Source: Rhodospirillales bacterium | GTDB taxonomy: Bacteria; Pseudomonadota; Alphaproteobacteria; Rhodospirillales; WMHbin7 | Assembly (NCBI GenBank): GCA_016214125.1 | Contig: JACRPC010000015.1 | Coordinates: 1 to 64,000 of the forward strand | Direction: 5' to 3' | DNA length: 64,000 nucleotides | Shown: in pieces, positions 9,271-20,963 of the stretch | Position numbering within the stretch: position 1 is the first letter of the stretch | Layout: each line of letters opens with the position of its first letter | Program-made: the position numbers and the translations under genes | Notes under the pieces: model-generated | Seen by the model: only the letters and a program-made list of their open reading frames with translations | Told to the model about the DNA's origin: nothing | Database searches by the model: none

Positions 9271-10014
9271 ATGGCCAACGACCCCGTGATCCTTCTCGAC
9301 AAGGTCAACAAGTGGTACGGCGAATTCCATGTGCTGAAGGATATCGATCTCGCGGTCGGCAAGGGCGAGAAGGTGGTGATCTGCGGCCCCTCGGGCTCGG
9401 GCAAAAGCACGGTGATCCGCTGCATCAACCGGCTCGAGGAGCATCAGCGAGGCCGCATCGTCGTCGACGGGGTCGAACTGACCTCGGACATTCGCTCCAT
9501 CGATGCGATTCGGCGCAAGGTGGGCATGGTCTTCCAAAGCTTCAACCTGTTCCCGCACCTCACCGTGATCGAGAACCTCACCTTGGCGCCGCTTTGGGTG
9601 AAAAAGACGCCCTTGAAGCAGGCCCAGGAAACGGCGATGCGCTATCTCGAGCGGGTGAAGATCCCCGAGCAGGCCCACAAATATCCGGGCCAGCTCTCGG
9701 GCGGCCAGCAGCAGCGGGTGGCGATCGCCCGAGCGCTGTGCCTGAAGCCCGACATCATGCTGTTCGACGAACCGACCAGCGCGCTCGATCCCGAGATGAT
9801 CAAGGAGGTGCTCGACGTCATGGTCGAGCTGGCGGGCGAGGGCATGACCATGGTCTGCGTTACCCACGAGATGGGCTTCGCCCGCACGGTGGCCGACAGC
9901 ATGGTCTTCATGGCCGAGGGGGTGATCGTCGAAAAGGCGCCGCCCAAGGAGTTCTTCGCTGCTCCCAAAAGCGAACGCACCCGCCAGTTCCTCTCCCAGA
10001 TCATCGGGCACTAA
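9271..10014 (+). CDS. aapP: General L-amino acid ABC transporter, ATP-binding protein AapP
   Basis: 247 residues, a standard ABC ATPase of the polar amino acid class. Walker A GPSGSGKST (~residues 36-44), Q-loop VFQSFNLFPH, signature LSGGQQQRVAIARAL, Walker B IMLFDEPTSALDP and switch His in VTHEM are all intact. It is a cytoplasmic subunit powering AapJQM. The GGAGGTGAC ribosome-binding site just upstream of the ATG at 9271 fixes the start. A peptidase gene follows after 8 bases. Confidence 0.92.
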   Translation: MANDPVILLDKVNKWYGEFHVLKDIDLAVGKGEKVVICGPSGSGKSTVIRCINRLEEHQRGRIVVDGVELTSDIRSIDAIRRKVGMVFQSFNLFPHLTVIENLTLAPLWVKKTPLKQAQETAMRYLERVKIPEQAHKYPGQLSGGQQQRVAIARALCLKPDIMLFDEPTSALDPEMIKEVLDVMVELAGEGMTMVCVTHEMGFARTVADSMVFMAEGVIVEKAPPKEFFAAPKSERTRQFLSQIIGH

Positions 10015-10022
10015 GCCGCGCC

Positions 10023-10886
10023 ATGCGCGCACTTCTTGCTTTCATCATCGCCCTCGTCCTTGCCGATCCCGCTTGGGCGCAAGGGCGCGGCGGGCGCGGA
10101 CCGATGGCGCCATCCGAGGGCGGCGCGGACCTGGACGAGGCCCTGGCGCGCCACGGTCCCGAGGCGATCGGCGCCTTCAGCCCCACCCGTGCGACCCTAG
10201 CGGCGATGACGGCGCGCGGTTTCCTTGCCACCGGGCTGGAACCCGTCTATCCCAAGGAGGCGCGCTGCCCGGAAATCCGCTCGGGCTTTGCCGATCCCAC
10301 CCGCTCGGATGGCTCGCGCCGCCCGCTTCGCTTCTTCCAGGGCCTGCATGGCGGCATCGACATTCCGGCGCCCGAGGGCACGCCGATCCGGGCAATGGCG
10401 GCGGGCACCGTGGTGCACAAGCACGGCATCCAGGGCATCGGCGGCATTGGCCTTATCCTGCAGCACGCACCCGAGGATACCGGCCTGCCGGCCTGGCTCT
10501 ACACCGAATACAAGCATCTGCGCGCGTTGCCCGATGGACCGATCGGCGAACGCGTCGCCTTGGGGCAGGTGATCGCCGAGGCCGGCATCTCGGGCACCCA
10601 GGGCCATTACGGCGAGGAAGGCCTGTCGCACCTTCACCTCACCGCCTATTGGAGCACCAGCCCGGAATTCTCGGCCGGGCGACTCTTCATCCCCAAGGAC
10701 GGGCGTTGGCTCGATCCTTTGGCGCTCTTTCGCCCCGCCGGCGGCGCAGCCGATCTTGAGTCCGCCGCCCTCAAGGCCTTGCCCAAGGCGGAGAAGAAAA
10801 TCGCCATCGCCTATCGCGGCCCCGACGGCCAGACATCGCCGCACGGCGCCCGCCTTATTTGGCCGTTCGCCTGCGCCGGGCGGTAA
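10023..10886 (+). CDS. Secreted M23-like (LytM-type) peptidase
   Basis: About 287 residues with a signal peptide (~1-19, ending AWAQ). The M23/LytM zinc-site signature is visible as GLHGGIDIPAP (HxxxD, ~residues 107-117) and SHLHLTAYW (HxH, ~201-209), the pattern of periplasmic endopeptidases that cut peptidoglycan cross-links. Region between them holds the usual G-V/I-V beta strands (AMAAGTVV). It follows aapP by only 8 bases and is probably on the aap transcript, although the two functions have no known link. A substrate other than peptidoglycan cannot be excluded. Confidence 0.75.
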   Translation: MRALLAFIIALVLADPAWAQGRGGRGPMAPSEGGADLDEALARHGPEAIGAFSPTRATLAAMTARGFLATGLEPVYPKEARCPEIRSGFADPTRSDGSRRPLRFFQGLHGGIDIPAPEGTPIRAMAAGTVVHKHGIQGIGGIGLILQHAPEDTGLPAWLYTEYKHLRALPDGPIGERVALGQVIAEAGISGTQGHYGEEGLSHLHLTAYWSTSPEFSAGRLFIPKDGRWLDPLALFRPAGGAADLESAALKALPKAEKKIAIAYRGPDGQTSPHGARLIWPFACAGR

Positions 10887-10892
10887 TACGGG

Positions 10893-11210
10893 TTAAGCCG
10901 CGATCACGCGGATGCGGCCCACCGGGCGGGTGCGCACCTTGGGCCGGATGTGTATTTCGACATCGCGCCCAAGTGCATTGAGGAAGCGGATCAGGCGGTC
11001 GCTGGAAAAGCCTGCCAACCGTCCGCGCAGAAGATGGGACATTTTGGGCTGGTCGATTCCCAGCAATTTGGCGGCGGCGCTTTGCGTGAGCCGCCGGCGT
11101 TCGAGGATGAGCCCAATCTGTCGTGCCAGTTCGGCCTTCGCCAGAGATTCCTGCGGCTTTTCAAGCCCAAGATCGGCGAAAACGTTGCCGCGGCTGCGTT
11201 CGACCGTCAT
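10893..11210 (-). CDS. XRE/HigA-type antitoxin
   Basis: 105 residues with a helix-turn-helix of the HigA/XRE class at ~45-75 (LTQSAAAKLLGIDQPKMSHL) and a C-terminal tail rich in basic residues. In type II toxin-antitoxin pairs with a Gp49-like RelE/HigB toxin this protein neutralises the toxin and represses the operon. Its ATG overlaps the stop of the toxin reading frame as ATGA, the classical arrangement with the toxin first. Because that toxin is broken here, the antitoxin is probably an orphan that may still act as a repressor. Confidence 0.8.
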   Translation of the reverse strand: MTVERSRGNVFADLGLEKPQESLAKAELARQIGLILERRRLTQSAAAKLLGIDQPKMSHLLRGRLAGFSSDRLIRFLNALGRDVEIHIRPKVRTRPVGRIRVIAA

Positions 11211-11588
11211 CGACGTGCCTCCTCCTTCAAGAATGCCGCATGCGCCTCTTCAGCTTGGCGCAAACGGCCTCGGATAAGATCAAGATCGGGCTGGGGCGTT
11301 GCCCGGCCCTTGAGTGACTTCTTCTGGAACGCGTGCAACACGTAGACAGCCTCTCAGAACCGCACCGTGTAAACCGCCCGAAAGGTGTTGCCCGAGATAT
11401 CCGAAACCACCTCCAAAACCGCGCCGCCGCCGAATCCTCGCAAGGGTTTGGCAAGAATATGTTTGCCGCCCTTTTTGGGCCTGATAGAGGGCGTAACCCA
11501 TTTCCTGGCGTACCGCGCTTGGAAAGGCTTGCAGATCACGGCGCGACCCGCCGACCCAGAACAGCGCTTTGCGGCCACTCGTTTCCAT
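11207..11588 (-). pseudogene. RelE/HigB (phage Gp49-like) toxin, frameshifted and with an internal stop
   Basis: The start at 11588 opens with a good toxin N-terminus (KALFWVGGSRRDLQAFP, then MGYALYQAQKG). At about 11475-11482 the frame is lost by one base in an A/G run (CAAAAAGGGCGGC). In the next frame the family sequence resumes: GGKHILAKPLRGFGGGAVLE, then FRAVYTVRF. This is followed by a TGA stop and, still in the same frame, EAVYVLHAFQKKSLKGRATP and a C-terminus ending at 11207. Joined, the pieces give the normal ~125-residue Gp49/DUF891 toxin. Two independent lesions argue for real decay, though a sequencing error at the homopolymer is possible for the first. Confidence 0.8.
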
Positions 11589-11599
11589 GAGGACCCAAT

Positions 11600-11617
11600 T
11601 ATGCCAAAATAGGCATA
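11600..11617. promoter_or_regulatory. Operator-like palindrome upstream of the toxin-antitoxin operon
   Basis: TATGCC (11600-11605) and GGCATA (11612-11617) form a perfect 6+6 bp inverted repeat with a 6-base A/T spacer, 12 bases before the toxin start codon. On the minus strand it overlaps a CATAAT -10-like hexamer. HigA-type antitoxins bind short palindromes of this kind over their own promoter, so this is a good candidate autoregulatory site. Confidence 0.55.
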
Positions 11618-11660
11618 TCTTGACCAGCCATAAACAGGGTCCCTCCTATCACTCCCCCCC

Positions 11661-14489
<2,829 letters not shown>

Positions 14490-14539
14490 GGGCCATCCCT
14501 TAGCGCGAATCGGAGGGATTCGAAAGGGCGAATCCTCAC

Positions 14540-14570
14540 TTGACGATCGCCTGATGTTCCTTTTATGTTT
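14540..14570 (+). promoter_or_regulatory. Candidate ssb promoter overlapped by an SOS (LexA) box
   Basis: TTGACG (14540-14545) and TATGTT (14564-14569) are 18 bases apart and could be the ssb promoter. Across the -10 lies GTTC-N7-GTTT (14556-14570), one base from the alphaproteobacterial LexA consensus GTTC-N7-GTTC. On the other strand it reads AAAC-N7-GAAC towards uvrA. uvrA and ssb are established SOS genes in this group, so a shared divergent operator is likely; binding is not shown. Confidence 0.65.
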
Positions 14571-14630
14571 CTGTAGCCGAAGGCGGCGGATGGTGTAGTC
14601 TGCGCCGAACATAGCCCGGGGGAGAGCGTC

Positions 14631-15140
14631 ATGGCAGGCAGCGTCAACAAGGTGATTTTGGTCGGCAATCTCGGGCGCGATCCCGAAGTGCGCAACAGCC
14701 AGGACGGGGCCAAGATCGTCACCCTCAACCTCGCCACCTCGGAATCCTGGAAGGACAAAAGCTCGGGCGAGCGCAAGGAAAAGACCGAATGGCACCGGGT
14801 GGTCCTGTTCAATCCCAATCTGGCCGACATTGCCGAGCGCTATTTGAAAAAGGGCTCCAAGGTCTATGTCGAGGGCCAGTTGCAGACCCGCAAATGGACC
14901 GACAAGGATGGGCAGGAGCGCTACACCACCGAAGTGGTGATCGGCCGCTTTAAGGGCGAACTCACCTTGCTCGACGGGCGGGGCGGTGGCGGCGGCGGTG
15001 AAGATCGCGCCCCGGCGCCCAGCGAAGCCGATTACGGCCAAGCCTCGGGTGGTGGCGGCGGCCGTTCCGGCGGCGGCGCGGCCGGCTGGGATCGCCCGCC
15101 GCCCGGGCGCGGCGATCTCGACGACGAAATCCCCTTCTGA
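14631..15140 (+). CDS. ssb: Single-stranded DNA-binding protein
   Basis: 169 residues. The N-terminal OB fold (~1-110) opens with the family hallmark [18 protein letters not shown] and contains WHRVVLFN and [14 protein letters not shown] flexible Gly-rich linker follows and the C-terminus ends DDEIPF, the acidic tip that recruits repair and replication partners. It coats single-stranded DNA as a tetramer. The start at 14631 has GGGGGAGAG upstream. It is divergent from uvrA, sharing a regulatory region with an SOS box. Confidence 0.96.
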   Translation: MAGSVNKVILVGNLGRDPEVRNSQDGAKIVTLNLATSESWKDKSSGERKEKTEWHRVVLFNPNLADIAERYLKKGSKVYVEGQLQTRKWTDKDGQERYTTEVVIGRFKGELTLLDGRGGGGGGEDRAPAPSEADYGQASGGGGGRSGGGAAGWDRPPPGRGDLDDEIPF

Positions 15141-15143
15141 TCG

Positions 15144-15698
15144 GTGCCGCCCTTCGGGCGCAAAATTCCCGCTCCATCGGCGCCCTTATCCCGCGGTTTC
15201 GATCGTCGAGGGCTGCTGGCGGCGTTGCGGGTCCAATTCCGCCTCGATTGGCGGGGCCTGCACGGTTTCGGCCACTGGGCGCGGGTGTGCGAAAGGGGGC
15301 TTGGCCTGGCGGCAAGGCGGGGCGCCGATCCGCTCCTGGTCGAGCTGTTCGCCTATCTGCACGACAGCCAGCGCGAATCGGACGGCGACGATCGGGGCCA
15401 TGGCGAACGGGCGGCCGCCTACGCCGCCGCTTTGAACACCAGCTTCTTCGATCTGGGCGTGACCGACCTCGACCGGCTGTGCCGGGCCATCCGCTTTCAC
15501 AGCGACGGGTTGATGGAGGCCGATTCCACCCTTCAAACCTGCTGGGATGCCGATCGGCTCGATTTGGGGCGGGTCGGCCACCAACCCAGCTCGCGCCTTC
15601 TTTCGCCCGAGGCGGCGGCTCTGGTTGATCGGGCGCTTTCGGAAACGGTGTTCTACGATCCCACCCAGGACCCGACCGAGCCCTGGCGGGGCGGATGA
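15144..15698 (+). CDS. HD-like metal-dependent protein, conserved hypothetical
   Basis: Up to 184 residues. From about residue 35 it carries an HD-superfamily-like metal site: GFGHW, then [11 protein letters not shown], then FHSDG and [13 protein letters not shown]. The arrangement H...HD...H...D is that of small predicted phosphohydrolases whose substrate is unknown. The GTG at 15144, just after the ssb stop, gives a low-complexity Pro/Arg-rich N-terminus; the true start may be further in, near 15220. Its end lies one base from the convergent ankyrin gene. Confidence 0.6.
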   Translation: MPPFGRKIPAPSAPLSRGFDRRGLLAALRVQFRLDWRGLHGFGHWARVCERGLGLAARRGADPLLVELFAYLHDSQRESDGDDRGHGERAAAYAAALNTSFFDLGVTDLDRLCRAIRFHSDGLMEADSTLQTCWDADRLDLGRVGHQPSSRLLSPEAAALVDRALSETVFYDPTQDPTEPWRGG

Positions 15699-15699
15699 C

Positions 15700-16386
15700 C
15701 TACCGGCCGCTTTCCAACATCGCGATCATCGCGCCATAGCCGCGCGCCCGGGCGTGATCCAAGGGCGTGCGGCCCTGGCGGTCGGCGATCCGCCGGTCGG
15801 CGCCGGCGGCCAGTAGCGCCCGCACCACCCTTTGATGGTTGGCGCCGCCATCGCCCAGAATCACCGCCTCGATCAGCGCCGTCCAACCCAGATTGTTGAC
15901 ATGATCGAGCGGCGCGCCGGCCTGGATCAGCGTTTCCACCACCTCGGCATGGCCCAAATGCGCGGCGGCGATGAGCGCGGTGCCGTCATAGGGGCTGGTG
16001 ACGTTGCGCGGATTGGCGCCGCCCCCGATCGCCGTCTTCAGCATCGCCAGATCGTTGGCCACCGCGGCGATGGTGATGATGTCGTAGCGCTGGTGATCGA
16101 GCGCGTTGGCGTCGGCGCCGCCCGCCATCAGGGCGCGGGCGGCCTCGGCCTGGCGGGCGAAGGCGGCGACATGCAAGGGGGTGCGGCCATTCCCATCGCG
16201 GGCCTCGCGGGCCGCCTTGTCGCCCACCTGGCGGCGGATGGCGTCGAGATCGCCCTGGGCGGCGGCGCGGTGCAGGCTCTGATAGGCGGCCCGCTCGTCG
16301 GCCGAGGGCGGAGTCTGCGCCAAGGTGACCAGCGGCGCCGCCGCTAGCGCCAAGCCCAGCAACGCCGCAGGCAGGCCCGCCGCCAT
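15700..16386 (-). CDS. Exported ankyrin-repeat protein
   Basis: About 228 residues. A signal peptide covers ~1-24 (PAALLGLALAAAPLVTLAQ). Four to five ankyrin repeats follow, with recognisable cores GRTPLHVAAFARQAEAARAL, DGTALIAAAHLGHAEVVETL, LGWTALIEAVILGDGG and GRTPLDHARARGYGAMIAML. Ankyrin repeats bind proteins; the periplasmic partner is unknown. The ATG at 16386 lies 4 bases after the stop of the exported cyclophilin, so the two are co-transcribed and may both act in the periplasm. Confidence 0.8.
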   Translation of the reverse strand: MAAGLPAALLGLALAAAPLVTLAQTPPSADERAAYQSLHRAAAQGDLDAIRRQVGDKAAREARDGNGRTPLHVAAFARQAEAARALMAGGADANALDHQRYDIITIAAVANDLAMLKTAIGGGANPRNVTSPYDGTALIAAAHLGHAEVVETLIQAGAPLDHVNNLGWTALIEAVILGDGGANHQRVVRALLAAGADRRIADRQGRTPLDHARARGYGAMIAMLESGR

Positions 16387-16390
16387 CGGC

Positions 16391-16933
16391 CTAGCCCTTG
16401 ACGTCGGCGGCGACCCGCATCTTGACGATGCGGTCGGGGCCCTCGACGGCGCCGTTGTTGCCACGGTCGCCCTTCTTGATCTTGTCGATGAATTCCATGC
16501 CTTCGGTCACCCGACCCCAGATGGTGTATTGGCCGTCCAGGAAGGACGAGGGGGCGAAGCAGATGAAAAACTGGGAATCGCCGCTGTCCGGATCGCTGGC
16601 GCGCGCCATCGACACCGTGCCGCGCACATGCTTCTCGCGCGAGAATTCGGCCTTGAGCTTGGTGCCCGAACCGCCGGTGCCGTTGCCCTTGGGGTCGCCG
16701 GTCTGGGCCATGAAGCCGGCAATGACGCGGTGGAAGGCCAGGCCGTCGTAGAAATTCTGCCGGGCCAGTTCCTTGATGCGGGCGACGTGGCGGGGCGCCA
16801 GATCGGGGCGAAGCTCGATCACCACCCGACCGTCCTTGAGATCGAGGAACAGGGTGTTCTCGGGATCGGCGGCCCGGGCGGGCAGGGCCAGGGCAAGGCC
16901 GAGGGCCAACAAGGCAAGCAGGCGGGTCATCAT
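16391..16933 (-). CDS. Peptidyl-prolyl cis-trans isomerase, cyclophilin type, periplasmic
   Basis: 180 residues. It has a signal peptide (~1-21, LLALLALGLALALPARA) and a cyclophilin domain with FYDGLAFHRVIAGFMAQTGD (catalytic Arg in FHRV), SQFFICFAP and VTEGMEFIDKIKKGD. It speeds proline isomerisation during folding of exported proteins. It is a close paralogue of the next gene upstream, the cytoplasmic form, from which it is separated by 9 bases; the shared run EDxENTLFLDLKDGRV suggests a local duplication followed by gain or loss of a signal peptide. Confidence 0.88.
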   Translation of the reverse strand: MMTRLLALLALGLALALPARAADPENTLFLDLKDGRVVIELRPDLAPRHVARIKELARQNFYDGLAFHRVIAGFMAQTGDPKGNGTGGSGTKLKAEFSREKHVRGTVSMARASDPDSGDSQFFICFAPSSFLDGQYTIWGRVTEGMEFIDKIKKGDRGNNGAVEGPDRIVKMRVAADVKG

Positions 16934-16942
16934 CAGGTCCTC

Positions 16943-17425
16943 CTAAAGATCGGCGGCGACGCGCAGGCTGAGGATGCGGTCGGGTTCGTCGACCCGGCCG
17001 TTGTCGTCGGAATCGCCCTTCTTGATGGCGTCGACATGCTCCATGCCGTCGGTCACCTGGCCCCAGACGGTGTATTTGCCATCGAGGAAATTGGCGTCGT
17101 CGAAGCAGATGAAGAACTGCGAGTCGGCGCTGTCGGGCATCTGCGAGCGCGCCATCGAGCAGGTGCCGCGCCCGTGCTTGGCGCGCGAGAACTCGGCCTT
17201 TAGCTTCTGGCCCGAACCGCCCATGCCGGTGCCGGTGGGATCGCCGGTCTGCGCCATGAAGCCGTCGATGACGCGGTGAAAGACGATGCCGTCGTAGAAT
17301 TTCTGCCGCGCCAGTTCCTTGATGCGGGCGACGTGGCCGGGCGCCAGATCGGGCTTAAGCGCGATCGTCACCCGCCCGTCCTTGAGGTCGAGAAAGAGGG
17401 TGTTTTCCAAATCGGCGGCGGTCAT
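16943..17425 (-). CDS. ppiB: Peptidyl-prolyl cis-trans isomerase, cyclophilin type, cytoplasmic
   Basis: 160 residues, a minimal cyclophilin without signal peptide. Active-site strand FYDGIVFHRVIDGFMAQTGD, SQFFICFDD and VTDGMEHVDAIKKGD are intact. It should catalyse proline isomerisation in the cytoplasm. The ATG overlaps the coaD stop (ATGA), so it is translated from the gyrA-coaD-ppi message. It is the paralogue of the exported cyclophilin immediately downstream. Confidence 0.9.
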   Translation of the reverse strand: MTAADLENTLFLDLKDGRVTIALKPDLAPGHVARIKELARQKFYDGIVFHRVIDGFMAQTGDPTGTGMGGSGQKLKAEFSRAKHGRGTCSMARSQMPDSADSQFFICFDDANFLDGKYTVWGQVTDGMEHVDAIKKGDSDDNGRVDEPDRILSLRVAADL

Positions 17426-17943
17426 CGGCTTTCCTTTCGTTCCTCGTCGAAGCGGGCAAGCAGGTGCAAGCGCACCCGGGGACTGACGAAACTGGAGATG
17501 TCGCCGCCCAGCCGGCCGATTTCCTTGACGAAGCGCGACGAGATGAACTGGCAGCGCTCGCTCGCCATCAGGAACACGGTCTCCAGTTCGGGCTGCAGGC
17601 GGGCGTTCATGCCGGCCATCTGGAATTCGTACTCGAAATCGGACACGGCGCGCAGGCCGCGCACGATGACGTTGGCCTTTTCGGCCAGCACGAAATGCAT
17701 GAGCAGGCTGCTGAAGGGCTTGACGTCGATGCGGGCGCCGTTGGTCGCATGGCCGAGCTGGGCGATCTCGTCGGCGATCATCCGCGTGCGCTCCTCGATG
17801 GTGAAGAGCGGCCCCTTGCCGTCGTTGGACGCCACCGCCACGATCAGCCGGTCGACCACCCGAGTGGCGCGACAGATGATGTCGATGTGGCCATTGGTGA
17901 TCGGATCGAAGGTTCCGGGATAGACGCCCACGCGCTCAGCCAT
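17422..17943 (-). CDS. coaD: Phosphopantetheine adenylyltransferase
   Basis: About 173 residues, standard CoaD length. The nucleotidyltransferase motif [10 protein letters not shown] is at ~9-18 and ISSRFVKEI carries the second conserved site (ISSTxVR-like). It makes dephospho-CoA from 4'-phosphopantetheine and ATP in coenzyme A synthesis. The ATG at 17943 lies inside the end of gyrA (8-base overlap) and its own stop overlaps the next gene, so the three are translationally coupled. Confidence 0.95.
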   Translation of the reverse strand: MAERVGVYPGTFDPITNGHIDIICRATRVVDRLIVAVASNDGKGPLFTIEERTRMIADEIAQLGHATNGARIDVKPFSSLLMHFVLAEKANVIVRGLRAVSDFEYEFQMAGMNARLQPELETVFLMASERCQFISSRFVKEIGRLGGDISSFVSPRVRLHLLARFDEERKESR

Positions 17944-20686
17944 CGGCCTGGTCTCCTGGTTCGGATTGCGCACGCTCCTCGGCGCCGCCGTTGCCGTTCA
18001 GCGGGCCGCCCATCTCGGTCGCCAGCCGGGTAACGGAAACGACGCGTTCGCTTTCGGCGGTGCGCAGCAAGAGCACGCCCTGGGTCTTGCGCCCCGCGAT
18101 GCGGATGTCGGCCACCGGCAGGCGGATGATGGTGCCGCCGCTGGTCACCATCATGATCTGATCGCCCTCGGCGACCGGGAAGGATTCCACCACGGCGCCG
18201 TTGCGCCCGCTGGTTTCGATGTTGGCGATGCCCTGGCCGCCGCGCCCGGCCACCCGGTATTCGTAGGTCGAGCTGCGCTTGCCGTAGCCGTTCTCGGTGA
18301 CGGTGAGCAGGAATTCCTCCTGGGCGGCCATGCGGACGATCGCCTCGGGGGCCAGCACCAGGCCGGTGTCGGCCTCCTCGGCCTCGACCTCGATCTCGGC
18401 CTCGGCTTCGCCGTCGCCCTTACGCCGGGCTTTGAGAAAGGCGGTGCGGGTGGCGGCATCGAACTCGGCGTGCTTGAGCATCGACATCGAGATCACCGCG
18501 TCGCCGGCGCCCAATTGGATGCCGCGCACGCCGGTGGAATTGCGGCCCTTGAAGACGCGCACTTCGGGGACCGCGAAACGGATGCACTTGCCCGAGCGGG
18601 CGGCCAGGAGCACGTCCTGGTCCTCCGAACAGGGCATGACGGCGATCAGTGCGTCGCCCTCGTCGAGCTTCATGGCGATCTTGCCGTTGGCGCGCACGTC
18701 GAGGAAATCGGCCAATTCGTTGCGCCGCACCTCGCCGCGCCGGGTGGCGAACATGACGTGGCGGTGCGCCATCGCCGCCTCGTCCTCGGCCAGGGGCATG
18801 ATGGCGGTGATGGTCTCGCCCTCCTTCAAGGGCAGCAAATTGACCATCGCCTTGCCGCGCGCCTGCGGCGTGCCTTGGGGCAGGCGATAGACCTTGAGCT
18901 TGTAGACCTGGCCGGCCGAGCTGAAGAAGAGAAGCGGCGCGTGCGTCGAGGCGACGAAAAGCTGGGAGAGCGCGTCTTCCTCGCGCACGCTCATGCCGGC
19001 GCGACCCTTGCCGCCGCGCTTCTGGGCGCGATAGGTCGACAGCGGCACCCGCTTGATGTAGCCCGAGGTGGTGACCGTCACCACCATGTCCTCGCGCTGG
19101 ATCAGGTCCTCGATGTCGGTCTCGAATTCAAGCTCCTCGATGGCGGTGCGCCTTGGCGTGGCGAATTCGGCTTTCATCGCCAACAGTTCGCCCTTGATGA
19201 TGGCGAACAGCTTGTCGCGCGAGGCCAGCACCGCCAGATGGCCGGCGATCTCGGTGCCGATCTCGGTCAGCTCCTGGGCGATCTTGTCGCGCTCGAGCCC
19301 GGTCAGGCGGTGCAGGCGAAGGTCGAGGATCGCCTTGGCCTGGGTTTCCGACAGGCGGTAATGGCCGTCCTCGATGCCGCGGCCGGGCTCGTCGATCAGT
19401 TCGATCAGGGCGGCGACGTCGGTGGCCGGCCAGGGCTTGGCCATCAGGCCCTCGCGCGCCGTGCCGGGATCGGGAGCGGCGCGAATGAGGGCGATCACCG
19501 GATCGAGATTGGCCACCGCGATCGCCAGCCCGACCAATATGTGGGCGCGTTCGCGCGCTTTTCCCAATTCGAACACGGTGCGCCGGGTCACCACCTCTTC
19601 CCGGAAGGCGATGAAGGCGGCGATGATGTCCTTCAGGGTCATCATCTGCGGCCGGCCGCCGGTGAGCGCCAGGGTGTTGACGCCAAAGCTGGTTTGCAGC
19701 GGGGTGAATTTGTAAAGCTGGTTCAAGACCACGTCGGCCATGGCGTCGCGCTTGACCTCGACCACCACCCGCAGCCCGTCGCGATCCGATTCGTCGCGCA
19801 GATCGGCGATGCCCTCGATGCGCTTGTCGCGCACCAGTTCGGCCATCAGCTCGATCATGCGGGCCTTGTTCACCTGGTAGGGCACCTCGGTGATGATGAT
19901 CGCCTGACGGTCCTTGCGGATGTCCTCGATGGTGGCCTTGCCGCGCACCGGAATCGAACCCCGGCCGGTGTGATAGGCGCTGCGGATGCCGGCCTTGCCC
20001 AGAATGATGCCGCCGGTGGGGAAATCGGGGCCGGGCACCAGCTCGATCAGCCGGTCGATGCTGATCTCGGGGTCTTCGATGTAGGCGCAGCAGGCGTCGA
20101 TCACCTCGCCCAGATTGTGGGGCGGAATGTTGGTGGCCATGCCGACCGCGATGCCGCCGGCGCCGTTGACCAACAGGTTGGGGAAGCGCGCCGGCAGAAC
20201 CGTCGGCTCCTCGACCGTGTCGTCGTAATTCGGCTGGAAATCGACGGTGTTCTTGTCGATGTCGTCCAGCAGGCTGGCCGCCACCTTGGCCAGGCGGGCC
20301 TCGGTGTAGCGCATGGCGGCGGGCGGATCGCCATCCATCGAGCCGAAATTGCCCTGGCCGTCGATCAGCATCAGGCGCATCGAGAAATCTTGGGCCATGC
20401 GCACCATGGCGTCGTAGATCGCGGTGTCGCCGTGCGGATGGTATTTGCCCATCACGTCGCCCACGATGCGCGCCGATTTGCGGAAGGGCTTGGTGTGGTC
20501 GTAGCCGCTTTCCTGCATGGCGAACAGAATGCGCCGATGCACCGGCTTCAGGCCGTCGCGCACGTCGGGCAGCGCGCGCGCCACGATGACGCTCATCGCG
20601 TAATCGAGATAGGAGCGGCGCATCTCCTCTTCGATGGAGACGGGCGCGATGTCGAATCCGGGCGGGTTGGAGGTGGCGACGGTCAC
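17936..20686 (-). CDS. gyrA: DNA gyrase subunit A
   Basis: 916 residues. The N-terminal breakage-reunion domain includes [20 protein letters not shown] with Thr at the position of E. coli Ser83 and Asp at Asp87, and the active-site Tyr in [10 protein letters not shown]. The C-terminal domain carries the GyrA box as QKRGGKG, which separates it from ParC, and a Glu/Ala-rich insertion ([16 protein letters not shown]) seen as an acidic loop. It introduces negative supercoils with GyrB. The start is GTG at 20686, giving [22 protein letters not shown]; no clear ribosome-binding site is visible. A ~280-base region upstream separates it from the divergent carrier gene. Confidence 0.96.
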   Translation of the reverse strand: MTVATSNPPGFDIAPVSIEEEMRRSYLDYAMSVIVARALPDVRDGLKPVHRRILFAMQESGYDHTKPFRKSARIVGDVMGKYHPHGDTAIYDAMVRMAQDFSMRLMLIDGQGNFGSMDGDPPAAMRYTEARLAKVAASLLDDIDKNTVDFQPNYDDTVEEPTVLPARFPNLLVNGAGGIAVGMATNIPPHNLGEVIDACCAYIEDPEISIDRLIELVPGPDFPTGGIILGKAGIRSAYHTGRGSIPVRGKATIEDIRKDRQAIIITEVPYQVNKARMIELMAELVRDKRIEGIADLRDESDRDGLRVVVEVKRDAMADVVLNQLYKFTPLQTSFGVNTLALTGGRPQMMTLKDIIAAFIAFREEVVTRRTVFELGKARERAHILVGLAIAVANLDPVIALIRAAPDPGTAREGLMAKPWPATDVAALIELIDEPGRGIEDGHYRLSETQAKAILDLRLHRLTGLERDKIAQELTEIGTEIAGHLAVLASRDKLFAIIKGELLAMKAEFATPRRTAIEELEFETDIEDLIQREDMVVTVTTSGYIKRVPLSTYRAQKRGGKGRAGMSVREEDALSQLFVASTHAPLLFFSSAGQVYKLKVYRLPQGTPQARGKAMVNLLPLKEGETITAIMPLAEDEAAMAHRHVMFATRRGEVRRNELADFLDVRANGKIAMKLDEGDALIAVMPCSEDQDVLLAARSGKCIRFAVPEVRVFKGRNSTGVRGIQLGAGDAVISMSMLKHAEFDAATRTAFLKARRKGDGEAEAEIEVEAEEADTGLVLAPEAIVRMAAQEEFLLTVTENGYGKRSSTYEYRVAGRGGQGIANIETSGRNGAVVESFPVAEGDQIMMVTSGGTIIRLPVADIRIAGRKTQGVLLLRTAESERVVSVTRLATEMGGPLNGNGGAEERAQSEPGDQADG

Positions 20687-20963
20687 GATGCGCAGGCTTT
20701 TTCCCGAAATGGCGCGACGGCCGAAACGACCGGCCGTCGATGGCCGAAAATCTAGCAGGCTTTGCAGGTGCGAACAACCGTTCCCAACGGCGCGACCGGG
20801 GAATCTTCCCCCCGTTTCCGACGGCTTAATTATACAGGCATATCAATGTATTATAAGGCGGGTGAGGAGGGGCATGTTGCGCCAGCGCAGATGGGGCTTG
20901 CCCCAGGGGCGAAGCCGCCGGTTAATGGGGGGCGAATCCAAGGTTTGCCGATCGGTCCCACGC

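Noticed and set aside
17966-20755. Very long plus-strand open frame opposite gyrA (over 900 codons)
   Set aside because: It is the antisense of gyrA in very GC-rich DNA. Its translation is Gly/His/Ala/Arg-rich, has no domain, and gyrA is certain on the other strand.
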